Of a DNA stretch of 59,071 nucleotides, positions 31,690 through 42,462 are shown in pieces (the first letter of the stretch is position 1; each line of letters starts with the position of its first letter). Location: the NCBI GenBank assembly GCA_015501055.1, contig JADNYV010000220.1:1-59071 (forward strand), written 5' to 3'. A program made the position numbers and the translations under genes. The DNA is from Mucidula mucida. Lineage: Eukaryota; Basidiomycota; Agaricomycetes; Agaricales; Physalacriaceae. The notes under the pieces were generated by a model that had not been told where the DNA came from, made no database searches, and worked only from the letters and a program-made list of their open reading frames with translations.

Positions 31690-32464
31690 GAACGTAGCAT
31701 TGCGTGAGTCACTTACGTGAAACGTATCTGATTCGAGCCCGGCTGAAATTTATCCCTCTAGTAGTGTTAAGAAGAAGATTGTCTGCTGCGAAATTTCGAT
31801 TTGTGTTGAGGGCTTTAAAACTTAAATCAGACGGAGATGGCACCGGGCCAGTGTCAGGCAAGGACACAAACAGCTGCTGCATGCGCGAACGCTGCAACTT
31901 TGTGTCTTGGATAGATAGAGATCTTTCCCCTTTCCCGTAACAGTGGTGACTCACTCCGACTCAATGGTCCATTGATAGTTAGAAGTCTGGAGACCGATTC
32001 AGCGAAGTCATCGCTTGAGTATTGTATGGACCGACACTAGCATATGAGAGGTTGGCATCAGCGATAATTACTTTCGCAGCTTATGCGCGCGCTGCTTGCT
32101 GCGAAGTCCCAGTCACAAGGCTAAAATATCTCAGATCGTCGGTAAATGAATCGTTGAGTTCTTCGGAAAGACGCCACTAGTTCGCAAAGCATTTCCCATC
32201 CCTTCAGCATTGCTTATACGAAGAGCGCGCGCGATAGCTCATTCCGGGGGACCGTTAGAGCATTGTTGGTGCGTGTAGTTCCGCCGTCGTACGGGTAAAG
32301 ACTTTTCTCCTGAATCTGCAGCTGAACGAAGGATTCGGACACAAGTGAACAAAATCATTTCCTTTTGCCAGATTGGCATGGGCTTGATTGAATTCCAGGT
32401 TGTAGCGCGATGGGCGACGCGAGATGGAGGAATGTGACCTTCTGTGACGTTGAAATGAAGCCAT
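31690..32464. other. Intergenic, no gene seen
   Basis: Nothing recognisable. The 5' limit of the RNase H repeat gene that follows is unclear, and no target duplication was found. Confidence 0.4.
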
Positions 32465-34445
32465 CACAGTTACTTGGCTAAAGTCATATCTTGACTTTGG
32501 CCCCGACCGACCGACATGGGCATATGCCGTGGATGCGATTATCGCGCACCACACACCGGCATCGGAGGAAAACGTCGACCTGGCTCAGCGAATGAATGTC
32601 TTCCTACAGTCGTGGAAGACAAGTACAACGAAGCTACCTGAGGATGTTAAAAGAATGTTCCAGGTCGCGAAGAAGTACAACGTTACCCTCGATGGCCTCG
32701 CCCTCTCACGAGACATACTGCGTGAAATGCCGATCTGGTACCACATTAAGTCGGAGGGGACAAGAGATCTGTTCAACAGAGGCGCCCAAATCAAGTGCCT
32801 GAAACTAAAACATAAAGTGAGAACAGTAGGAGATGCCGAGCAGCTCGCACTCCAAACCGGAGGCAATAGGCATACACACAGACGAAAATGTGCATGCGCC
32901 GCATGCAAAGAAGCTAGAGACTTAGGGTGTGAACACCCACACAAATGCTTCGACAAGGCAAAGGGCTTGCTGAAATCCCTCCCGGAGAAATGGAACCCGC
33001 TCCTGAACAAGCCGGAGGATGAGCCGGAAAGGCTATACGAAGAAGATGAAGAAAAAACTCTGTTTAAATCATGCCTTACGACAACGGGCAGCTTGGGAGA
33101 TGCCTTTCGTATATTCGCGGATGGCGACGAATGCCCAAGAACTTTTGCGCCCGACACAACGTACCCAGAAGAAGAAGAGATCATTGCCTACACAGACGGA
33201 TCGGCCATAAACTGCGGTACCAAGGAAGCGGCAGCCGGCGCTGGAGTCTACTTTGAGGAAGGAGACGAGAGAAACGTAAGCCTGAGGATCCCAAACGAAG
33301 TCGGTACCACGAACCAAGCCGCAGAGCTAATAGCAGCAAAAACGCTCGCGGAAACCGTACCACGACACAATCCCGTTTGATGTGTCAGCAACTCCCGCCA
33401 TGTACTCGATGGACTACTGGGTCGGTTTACGAAATGGGAAGATGAAGGGTACTTCCTAATCAGCAACAGTTTAGTCACCCAAACGATGATAGCCCGATTC
33501 CGAGAACGTACCGCGGAAACCCACCTCAAATGGGCCAAGGGACACTCCGGAGACCATGGGAACGATGGGGCAGATAAACTTGCAGGAGAGGCTAGTCGAC
33601 GACAAGAACCAGACATCGTCGATCTAACAATCCCACCCGAGCTCAAAGTAAGGGGGGCGAAATTAAAAGTGCTAACGCAGGCGACTGCATATAAGATGAT
33701 ACAAAAACTTAAGATGCAAAGTGATACATACCAGGAAAAGCTGGATCGTTGCGGAACTGCTAAAAATGTGACTCTTGCTCTTGAAGCAGCGGCCAGGAGG
33801 TGCGATGCTGAAGTGTCATCAGAACAACTATGGCTGTCGGTCAGGAGAAAAGACTTCAGCAGATCAGTAAAATACTTCCTATGGATGCTGATACATGATG
33901 GGTACAATGTCGGAAGACATTGGAAGCACATACCCGGATATGAAGCTAGGGTGCAGTGTCAAGAGTGTGGAGACATAGAGAGCATGGAACACATACTAAC
34001 ACAATGTGCTGTACCCGGGCAAAGAGAAGTATGGGACCTCGTGAGCCAGATGTGGACGCGGAAAACGGGCAGACCCCTACAAGTCAATATTGGTGATATA
34101 ATATCGTGCGGCATACAACCACTGAACATGAGCAGAAAAGCGACGACGAGAGGAGAGGAGAGGATGAGACGCATTCTGATATCAGAGTCAGCCCATCTCA
34201 TCTGGAAGCTGAGAAATGAAAGAGTCATAAACAAAAAGCCGCCAAGCTCACGTCGCGAGATAGAAAACAGATTCTGGTACACAATCAACCGGCGACTTGA
34301 GCTGGACTGTTTGCTATCGGACAAAAAGAGATTCGGCAAGAAGGCGATATCAAAATCCCTAGTCCTAAACACATGGAGAGACGTGATCCTGAATGACGAT
34401 GACAGGACAAGGGAAAGCGGGGTTTTAGTGGGTATAGATACGTGA
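32465..34445 (+). pseudogene. RNase H repeat protein of LINE-like origin, interrupted
   Basis: Multi-copy Agaricomycete element protein. It begins at about 32470 with TWLKSYLDFGPDRPTWAY (no ATG in that frame), then DAIIAHHTPASEENVD and LSRDILREMPIWYH. A Cys-rich stretch (CACAACKEARDLGC) comes next, then RNase H: EEIIAYTDGSAIN, NQAAELIAAKTLAE, KWAKGHSGDHGNDGADKLAGEA. A LINE-type knuckle, CQECGDIESMEHILTQC, follows, and it ends ESGVLVGIDT. Between about 33360 and 33405 two small shifts leave an in-frame TGA, though SNSRHVLDGLLGRF is recognisable right after. No reverse transcriptase is present. It is probably a 5'-truncated retroelement or a domesticated RNase H family member. Confidence 0.75.
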
Positions 34446-35084
34446 TCGATGATGGTTCCTAACAGGACCGGAGATTACAAGATCGAGTCCCACACATGGC
34501 TGTCTAGACAGCTACAGTGCGTAAGGCATTTCCTCGCGTGGTCTGATGAAGGCGCCTTCAAGCAAATGCTATGGAGAGTATGAACATCCTAATATGAACT
34601 ACCTATGATATTTATTCCTTCTACGGGGTTTCAATTCCTCGACTTATACAACGGGCCTAACACCGCGCCTTTGGCGTGCCGTGGCGCTGAGCGACCAGGC
34701 ACCTGCTAGATGCGGGAGAGTGCAAAGCCATACCAAATGTTCGACCTTCTGTGATGTTACCCGAAGAACACCGAACTCGGGAAATCTTACTTGGGGTTTG
34801 TGCCGTCTTTCTGACATACCACCAAGGCAAGATTGCACAGTCTCTGTAGGCGCCATCTCGTTAGCTTAATATCAAGGCAAGTAAGAACAACAAACGGGGA
34901 TACTTAGTAGTGACTTTTGCACCCACCGCCCCAAACACTCGTCCATCGCGCAACTGGAGCTTGAGGTGGCGCCTTTTAGACCGCCCAACACGAGAAGGAC
35001 TCAGCATTTCATGTAAACAAAACCTCTTAAAACAGCTTACCATGCCCCTAGGTCCATCATGCTCGGGAGTTTAATGTGCACCAG
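34446..35084. other. Intergenic between the RNase H element and the zinc-finger duplication
   Basis: The first 100 bp still carry a weak continuation of the element's reading frame. The rest shows no gene. Confidence 0.4.
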
Positions 35085-35565
35085 TCTTGTGACTGTTGAG
35101 TTCAACGATTTGAGTCTCGCGCGCATGAGTTCTCCCGGGATTGAAGTATGCAATTCAATCCCATTGTCTTCCTGATAAGGCAACATCCGATTTCCTCGAT
35201 CAGTGGACTCGTTCAACAATGGCATCACACGCATTGCCATTCAACGCCTTGTGCTGATATATAGGCTTGTTCCCTCTCTTGGTCGCGCCAGACTCTCCCA
35301 GCCATCGCCCATCACATACTCTACACATACTCTTCTTCTCTCTACAATGGTCTCTCTAGGCGCCCTCGTTTACAATTTCATGAACAAGGAGCCGGGCTCG
35401 CCGTTGCCTAAAAAGCGCAACGGCGCCATCTTCCCCGCCGACTTCAATGTCTTCTTGACCGCTGTCTGCAACAAAAAGGACGCAGCTAGTACTTGGGAGT
35501 TTCATGCTCCTAGTCTTCCGGCGTCTCGACAGACCTGTGATGTGTCCGTCGTGTCTCCAGCTCAG
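35085..35565 (+). repeat. Segmental duplication, truncated copy
   Basis: Matches 39460-40060. Both copies carry the promoter words CATTGTCTTCCTGATAAGGC and CTGATATATAGGCTTG and the first 70 codons of the zinc-finger gene. The 39 kb copy has an additional segment of about 115 bp upstream (about 39535-39650). In coding DNA the copies differ at only a few per cent of sites by eye. Confidence 0.85.
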
Positions 35566-35580
35566 GAAATCGCCGTGTAG
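35347..35580 (+). pseudogene. Truncated copy of the C2H2 zinc-finger gene
   Basis: Encodes MVSLGALVYNFMNKEPGS, KKRNGAIFPADFNVF and WEFHAPSLPASRQTCD, nearly identical to the gene at 39833. It then ends with SPAQEIAV and a stop, where the full gene continues. The zinc fingers are missing. The promoter with TATATA (about 35257) is kept, so a 77-residue N-terminal product could still be made and might interfere with the full protein. That is speculation. Confidence 0.75.
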
Positions 35581-35929
35581 GGACGTGGAGTGCTCTGGGT
35601 GCAGAGGACTTGTTCGGACAGTGCGTGCGTGCAAGAAATGGGTGTTCAATAGTTCTGTAGGCTACGACACAAGAGTATAAGTACTGTAGAGAAATGAAGT
35701 ACACTATGTGCTATTATAGCGGGATGTGAAGAGATGAGACAAGTAAGTAAGAAACAAGGAGAACACAACATGCTACTATAAAGATATGCTATTATGAAGG
35801 TATGTAATCCAATCTAGTGTCCAAGCTTATCATTTGACAGTTCCATAAGCTCCCAACTGTGCGCCCAGCGCGAGGCGCAAACCTACACACCTATATACAA
35901 TTGTCCAACTTTGAAGAGAAATGACTGTA

Positions 35930-36005
35930 CAATAACAACGACTCCATCAGGCTAAGGTTCATCATCCACCCTGGTGCCGGGTCAAACGTCTCATCACTCA
36001 CTATC
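35930..36005 (-). pseudogene. 3' end fragment of a fifth family member
   Basis: On the minus strand 36003 downwards reads IVSDETFDPAPGWMM, matching the end of paralogue A (VVSDATFDPMPWSMM). The sequence farther downstream (ACAACGACTCCA on the plus strand) is also shared with 21920-21945. It is fused to repeat R1 at about 36005. Confidence 0.6.
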
Positions 36006-36300
36006 CCCTAAGGAGACGCTCCCCGCACATATAAACTTGAGTGCTGGCTCTTGTTAGTGCGTTTTATTGATGTATTTGTCCAAGAATTCAACATAATTTG
36101 GACCCACCGAGTCTGACGACACTGGGGACTCCGGCATATTTTCCAAGATGAGTGAAATGTTCTCGCAAGAGCCGCGCAGACGTACTGTACTATTACCGGG
36201 CGACGTTCATAGCGCATTTTGGGCACGGCAGTCCTCAAGTTCTTTTCAGTCCGTTCGTGTTCCGTTTGGTAAGGCAGCAGACTGCATAGCCGCGTAGTTG
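36005..36300. repeat. Dispersed repeat R1, copy 2
   Basis: Second copy of the unit at 24165-24450. Its right end passes into the sequence that in copy 1 adjoins the phosphotransferase fragment, but the kinase start itself is missing here. Confidence 0.6.
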
Positions 36301-36690
36301 CCGGCGTAGACCGTCCGCAATGTCTCATGTACTTGAGAGCTGTCCAACTATGGTGACTTGTCCGTAGGACGATGATGGAAGGAAAGCAAGGGCATAGTTT
36401 CAGTCATTCAACGTACATAACTGGCTACATTTCCAAAATGTAAGGAACTGGCAAGACTGGATGCGAATAGATGTACATATGACAGACAAGTATATACAGA
36501 TAAGCAACAACACAGTTACACAAAGCAATCACGTCCTTCCTCCTTCATAGAAGGCGTGCGCAGAAGCGGGCTCGAGCGCCTCATTCAAAATATCTTCCGA
36601 GAACTCTTCCTTCTCGGACAGTGGGCCTCTGCATATACGCCAACACACCCTTTTCTATTCTCTTTCATCGACCATCGCGACACATCCACT

Positions 36691-37837
36691 ATGCTCATTG
36701 TTCACGACGTTGCACTCAACAATGGTGCCGGTCAAATGACAACAATGGATGCCGACACTCCTTCCGACGCTCAAGAGACCTCCTCATCCGATGTGGATTG
36801 CGATGGATTCTTCGAGTCAGAAGGTGTCGTAGATGGCGCTGATGGCCTTGGTACCTATAACCAGAATGCCGTTGCTGCGTCCTCCCAAGTTCCTCTCCCC
36901 GCCGATGATAATCCCTCTGTGGAGGGCTCCACATCTCACAAAAAAGAGGTTTCTCTACCGAGTTTTAACGCTAAAGACGTGTGCCGTTACTATCAGAACC
37001 TGCGCCAGAATGCGGCTTGTGCAGCTGCACGAGTCGTGTTCGTTACCCCGTTCAGACAAGACGAAGTCGCTCGGGCCCAATCTGCTTTGCGAGGACCACC
37101 TCAGGAATTGAGTCGTTGCCCCAAGGCGACAAAGCGTCAAGCCACAGACAGCGACACGACGTGCCGCGCCAAAGGAAAGAAGAACGCGGATCAGCAGGTA
37201 CTTGATTTTTGTTTAAAGCACGCTTGGCGTGGACTGATCTTGTTATTTAGAGCAAACCTGACCCATTCAGCTACGCTTCTCCGACATTCCAGTCTCCTCA
37301 GGTAGGCGCTCTCTTCTCTTCTCTTTCAATACTGATATAGTCTATCAGGGGTCCCCCAACATTACATCGTATAGATACGTGATTCCTCCGCTAGCCCCCT
37401 GCAGCAAACTCGCGCCTTGGCAAGCGCTGTACATGTTCCAGCATCCGTACGAGGACGACATGATGTCCCCTGTGCTCATACAGTGGATTGATATGCATCG
37501 CTCCCCAGTATTCCCCGAGGAACTCGACCTTGTTTTTGTGATTTGTCAGAAGGTGCCGGAGGACAGGATCTCGGGGAGACACGGGCAATTGACCGTAACA
37601 GCAGATGGTCAAAGGGCACCGTTGACGTGGAAAGGAAAGAGTAAATATAACCACGTGTCTGTGGACAGACGACAATGCACGGCGAGCCCAGATGTTGCCG
37701 GTGGCCATTGTCCACCCATTCAGGTAATTCAACGACAAGCCCATAGACCAGCACAGACGGCAGAGCCAGAAGATATCTTTTCACTAACACTTTCAACGCT
37801 TTTCAAGGAAAAATATTACCTACATTTCGGCAATTGA
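36691..37837 (+). CDS. Paralogue C of the unnamed family, inverted body
   Basis: Exons 36691-37197, 37251-37301 and 37349-37837, all phase 0, give 348 codons. The start MLIVHDVALNNGAG matches D (MPIVHNN...GAG). Then comes an acidic N-terminus, a tract with KATKRQATDSD and RAKGKKN, and a 17-codon exon 2 ending FQSPQ, as in B. The core domain reads VIPPLAPCSKLAPWQALYMFQ, LIQWIDMHRSPVFPEELDL and VICQKVPEDR. From about codon 260 the frame runs through the inverted copy of the family's upstream block (TWKGKSKYN, VDRRQCTASPD), so the last 80 residues are new. Both introns are GT-AG. This is the only member on the plus strand. It is likely expressed from a different promoter than A, B and D, or not at all. 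Confidence 0.72.
37635..37745 (-). promoter_or_regulatory. Inverted copy of the family's upstream block at locus C
   Basis: Plus-strand words GGAAAGAGTAAATATA, CTGTGGACAGACGACAATG, GTTGCCGGTGGCCATTG and TTCAACGACA align with D at 42350-42460. In A, B and D this block lies upstream of a minus-strand gene. Here it lies downstream of a plus-strand gene and overlaps its 3' coding end. Confidence 0.6.
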
Positions 37838-38129
37838 CATGAAATTGTTATGGCGCCACACCTGGGAACAGGGAAATCTACATCAGACGTGATGAGCCTC
37901 GCAAGTAAGAAGATAACAGACGCTCCGTACACGATGCTTTTATTGCAGAATCGATGTGAATGCGACATTAATGAGGTAAAGGACCGCTGGCTCTCCCTTT
38001 CCGTTCGCATTCAGTACACATGCGGCAAAGAAAGTCCGCTGTACGACGAGAGTAATCCGTATTCAATTTATCCTTCGTCAAATTGCCACCAAAACACCGT
38101 GACATTGACGCAGCCACATATCTGATATT

Positions 38130-39455
38130 CAACGACATATTGAGCCTAGGTAAGGCACTCAGGTTTCCCTGGGCAAGTTAAGCAATTGAGGTGATATTCT
38201 CAGAGATAGAACTCACCGCAAGCAGCTTGTAGTTATATGATACTGTGGCCTGATTTTGAGAATACCAGTCGAAAGCGGCATCCCACAGCATTATAATACA
38301 TCCATGTTGAGCCGGCTATTCCTATGCGAGTTGAAAAGACGTGAAGAAGATGTTGCGCAATGCCTGAGGCCTGAGGTATTGATCTTCGAAGCTGGGCCAG
38401 AATTCATGATGTCTATGTGTTGTCAGATGAGGCCCGCAACGTTGGTAGTCCATTGGCATCAGGCGGAAGGAAAGATGTAAACTGCCGGCGGCAAGCACCA
38501 TTGGTTATTTTTCCCTTCCTCGCCGACGCCTCGCTATAACAAGAGACACATGATTATTTTCTGCCCTCTCAATCGCCAGTGGACATATACGACTCGTATT
38601 CCGGCCAGCAGCAACTGTGGACAGGACGACAAGCGCTGCATACAGCACGGACGACGGTAAAGGGTACGCGCCCAAGAGGCGTCGTATGGGTCTACGCGGC
38701 TAATGAACATGCATTCGCATTAATTGTCTACTAGACTACATGCGATGATCTTAAAGGACACACCTGGAGGTCTGATGCATTTTGGTTTATCAACCGAGAA
38801 AAAGCACTGAGGATGGGTGCGCATACAGACGGAACGCGCCAACAGCATTGCTCGGAGGGCGCTTTCGATATGCGGGTGTATCCTACGCGAGACAACCCCG
38901 CCTGCACGTTTAATTCACCAAGCAATGGTATGGATGCATTAACGACACGTTAGGCTCGTACCTACCCTCAAGCTGCTCGCAATTTCCTGTTTGTCTAAAC
39001 TTGTTTAGGAATCTTAATTAGAGTTGGGTGCGCCGTCTTATACTTGCAGTCGTTCATGTTGTTAAAGTATACCCTGCGTTAACAGGTTTTTCACTTTCCA
39101 CAGCTAGCATTGGACAGTTCGAGTACAAAGTTCAAACATTCACACGATTGTAGGGTCAACAATCCAGCTACCTAGACGTCATGTAGCTTCCGCTTATAAC
39201 GAACGTGGTACTCTGCCTCTATCCTGCCTGGTTGAAATCGAAAGCGCAGACCTGCATAAACCCGACGTCAATTTCAGTCCGCAACTCGTCATACATCATA
39301 GCTCACTTCCGAAAATGTGGCTTCCCGTTCTGCTGTAGGTGCCTATATCCTCAAAGTTACGCCAGAAGCATTGTATCAGCATTGGCCCAATTGCACACTT
39401 GAACGATTGGGACTCTTAACCGGTTCTCCGAGAGCAACAGTCTAGATCAATGCGC
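38130..39455. other. Intergenic, no gene seen
   Basis: No recognised domain on either strand. The right end merges into the upstream part of the zinc-finger duplication. Confidence 0.45.
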
Positions 39456-39832
39456 TCAAGTCTCGTGACGGTTGACTGCAACGATTCAAGTCTCATCGGC
39501 GTGAGTTCTGCTGGTTCCAAAGTGAAGCATGCAATTATTGAGGCTTTTGGGATTAACTACCCTGATCCATCCACAGACAAATTCCATTGTGCGTCTGTGG
39601 CCAGACGGTTCAACCGGATCCGGTGGCCCTAGTAGTACAATGACCCTCCCATTGTCTTCCTGATAAGGCAACATCCAATTTCCTCGATCAGTGAACTCGT
39701 TCAACAATGGCATCACGCGCATTGCCATTCAACGCCTTGTGCTGATATATAGGCTTGCTCCCTCTCTTGGTCGCGCCAGACTCTCAGCCATTGCCCATCA
39801 CATACTCTACGCATACTCTTCATCTCTCTACA

Positions 39833-40734
39833 ATGGTCTCTCTAGGCGCCCTCGTTCACAATTTCATGAACAAAGAGCCGAGCTCGCCTTCACTTAAAAA
39901 GCGCAACGGCGCCATCTTTCCCGCCGACTTCAACGTCTTCTCGACTGCTGCCTGCGACGAAAAGGACGCAGCGAGTACTTGGGAGTTTCATGCTCCTAGT
40001 CTTCCGGCGTCTCGACAGACCTGTGATGCGTCCATCGCGTCTCCGGCTCAGGAAACCGCCGCTAGATATCGGAAGAAGTTGACCATCATTGTGCCGCATC
40101 GCGAAGCGTCTTCATCGCGTATCAGCAACAACTCTCTCGCATCCAGCAAAGGTGCTACCCTTGTGGGCTCGGACAAATATTCGGAGTTCATCACGCTTTC
40201 TGAGGACAAAGGCCCGCAACTTAGGCACAACCCAGCCTGCAAACAAATTCTGGCCGATGCTGTGAGTTTATTGTTTCGTCCTTTGCGCTTTCTTCTTACC
40301 GGATACTTTCAGCGCGAAGAGACAATTTGCGAGATGATCAAGTGCGGCGCCTCGCAGAGGGAATCTCTCGTTTGTCCTCGGATCGGGTGCAGAGACACCC
40401 TCCGTAATGCTTGCGGCCTCAAAATGCACCTGGCTCTTCACGATATTAGCAACGAAGTCGATGGACTGTACGTTCTTGTGTTGGCTTTCAATTATATCAA
40501 TGTTGATTCTTCCTTCAGTGCTTTTGAATGTCAAGGATGCAAAGCTAGTTTTGAAACCAAACAAGCTCGGAAAATGCACCATTGCCACGACCCGCCTATG
40601 GATCTTGCTCCTCCTCCCGAAAGTCTCACAGTCGGTACGCGGGAATCTCCTTTGATCGGCTTCCGCCTCGCTAATCTTTCTCAACAGCTATCTTCAAGCG
40701 ACTCTTGTCCCCGTTCACCGCTAATTTCTCATAA
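39833..40734 (+). CDS. C2H2 zinc-finger protein
   Basis: Putative nucleic-acid-binding protein. The start MVSLGALVHNFMNKEPS follows a TATATA motif (about 39745). Finger 1 is C-P-R-I-G-C, twelve residues, H-L-A-L-H, an exact C-x4-C-x12-H-x3-H. Finger 2 is C-Q-G-C, twelve residues, H-H-C-H. Two 51 nt segments (about 40264-40314 and 40470-40520) have good splice sites and are in frame, so they are probable introns; removing them brings the fingers together. A third intron (about 40636-40688) would give the end LLSPFTANFS with a TAA at 40734. Read without it, the frame closes at 40750. The N-terminal 70 residues are duplicated at 35347. Target genes are unknown. Confidence 0.72.
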
Positions 40735-40750
40735 CTCACATACCTACTAA

Positions 40751-41089
40751 TCCATCTAATTGTTTCTGCCCATCATCGTCTGTAGCCTTAGCTTTTTGTA
40801 TTCCATCCATTAATTGGTCCAATGTCTTGTATATTCCTCATCTAAACACAGCTTGTTCCATCCCTTGAACTTAAAAGAGCCTGATTTACTGCTGCCTGTC
40901 TCGCCGTAACCGTCTGTTCTTTGATTACACATGCGCCTTTCTACGGTTCCCTTTGTCCTGAGCCGCCGCCACACTCATTTCCGCGTAGTCAGTTTTTGAA
41001 AGAAGTGTGATGTATTGACAATGCGGGGCCAGAGACAGATGTAGTTAATGACGACAACACACAATCTTTGAAGTTCGTGCCATCACAGT
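40751..41089. other. Intergenic, no gene seen
   Basis: CT-rich 3' flank of the zinc-finger gene. No coding frame is recognised. Confidence 0.45.
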
Positions 41090-41210
41090 ATCTTATTCGG
41101 CGACGTCCCGATAGGAAAAATGGAGTGGGTGAGATCCTCTGCACTCGTCAAGATTCAAGAAGCCATATCGACCAAGTTACAACGAATTCTTGGTCAACAT
41201 TGTCGATTCT
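41090..41210. repeat. Direct repeat left of paralogue D
   Basis: Shares CTTATTCGGCGACG, GGGTGAGATCCTCTGCAC, GAAGCCATATC and ACCAAGTT with 43120-43235. The frame I-R-R-R-P-D-R-K...V-G-E-I-L-C-T is open in both. The two copies bracket paralogue D with its upstream block. Confidence 0.65.
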
Positions 41211-41402
41211 GATATTGACATATTGTCGCCCTTCATACACACAGAGTACTTCTATTCAAAAACCTTGGTCTGACCGAGATAATGTACGTTGTATTCAACG
41301 TGTAAGTACACGGTTTTGTTATGAGAAACCTAATAACGACAGCGGAGATACATAGATATATACAGAGCCAATGACCATGAACGATAGGAAAGAAACACAT
41401 TC

Positions 41403-42259
41403 CTACTGGGGAAGCTGCCCAGAAACTTCGGGATCAAACAAAAGAGGCCGCATAGTCTGCACAAAGTGCAGCGCAAACGCAAACCTCTCCTCCGGCACCT
41501 TCCTCAAAACGAACGGACCAAGATCCAGCTCCCCAGGCAAAATCAGCGCACAGTACGGATTAATCCAGCGAACAAGGAGTACCATGGTGAGTTCCGGAGA
41601 TTGAGGAAGCTGGAATTCGTACAGGGCGTCGCAGGGTGCGAGTTCGCGACAAGGCGGGATGGGAAGCATGAAGAACCTATAATGAGCGAATGTGTCCGGC
41701 TCAGATGATGGAACCTAAATGAGACAATGAGTAACCACGAAGAGTGTCAAGGTGGAAGCTTACTTGAGGGGCGCGTATCCAACTGGGTTGGATTCGACCT
41801 GAATAACAGAATCAGTGAAGGGATCCTGGAATCAAAAAAACTCACCTCTAGCGTCTCCTGCTTCTTTCCTTTGGCATGGCGCGTTGTACCATTGCCCGCC
41901 GCTTTACGCTTCGGTGGCGTTGCCTGTGTGCCACGAGTCGACCCTCGCTGTGCATCTCCGCTTCCTCTGGCTTGCGTTCCAGCAGCTGCAGAGGCCTCAT
42001 TTCTGCGATACTCCTGGTAGCGCTGGAATGCGCCCTTCAGTTCCGCGGCGGGTGAACGCGTCGGCTCCTGGGATATACTCGACGCGCTATTGTCACGCGA
42101 CAAGGGTTTGGATGAAACGGAGGCGATGTGGGACGTTTGGGCTTCCGAATCGATGGGTGACGAATCCCGAGCACGCAGGTCAGCGGGCGACGCGGCATTA
42201 GGCGTCGACATTTTACCAGCGCCTTTGTTCGGTGTACGGTTGTTGTGAACGATGGGCAT
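41403..42259 (-). CDS. Paralogue D of the unnamed family
   Basis: Exon 1 is 42259-41846 (138 codons): MPIVHNNRTPNKGAGKMS, a Ser/Ala-rich middle, and PPKRKAAGNGTTRHAKGKK, the lysine linker shared with A. Exon 2 is 41798-41764. Exon 3 begins VPSSEPDTFAHYRFF and contains PIPPCRELAPCDALYEFQ, LLVRWINPYC, LPGELDLGPFVLRKVP and EERFAFAL, closing at 41403. Exon 2 is 35 nt instead of a multiple of three. Adding one C to its CCCC run would give Y-A-P-P-Q before the donor, matching F-P-Q in B and S-P-Q in C. D is therefore either one base short through a sequencing error or a recent pseudogene. The donor of intron 2 is GT, unlike A and B. Its nearest relative is B. Confidence 0.72.
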
Positions 42260-42334
42260 GGCGTCTATGTCGTGATTGTTGGGGAGAAAGTCGTTGAGAC
42301 CTCAGACACGGATGATTGACCGTGGAGAGCAGAT

Positions 42335-42462
42335 GATAGGTGGTGGAGGAAAGGCAAGAGTCAATTTACCTTGTGTATGTGGACCGACTACAATGGGCGA
42401 TGAGCACGGAGGATGCCGGTGGTGTTTGTTTGCCAAATCGGGTAACTCGACGACAAAATGAC
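42335..42462 (-). promoter_or_regulatory. Conserved upstream block of paralogue D
   Basis: Copy of the block at 23335-23470, 76 bp before the D start codon. Here the short internal frame stops (TGA) before reaching the ATG, which argues for a promoter or uORF rather than a coding exon. Confidence 0.5.

Noticed and set aside
32585..33184. 199-codon minus-strand frame opposite the RNase H element
   Set aside because: Shadow of the plus-strand RNase H protein. No domain, start context or splice signals.
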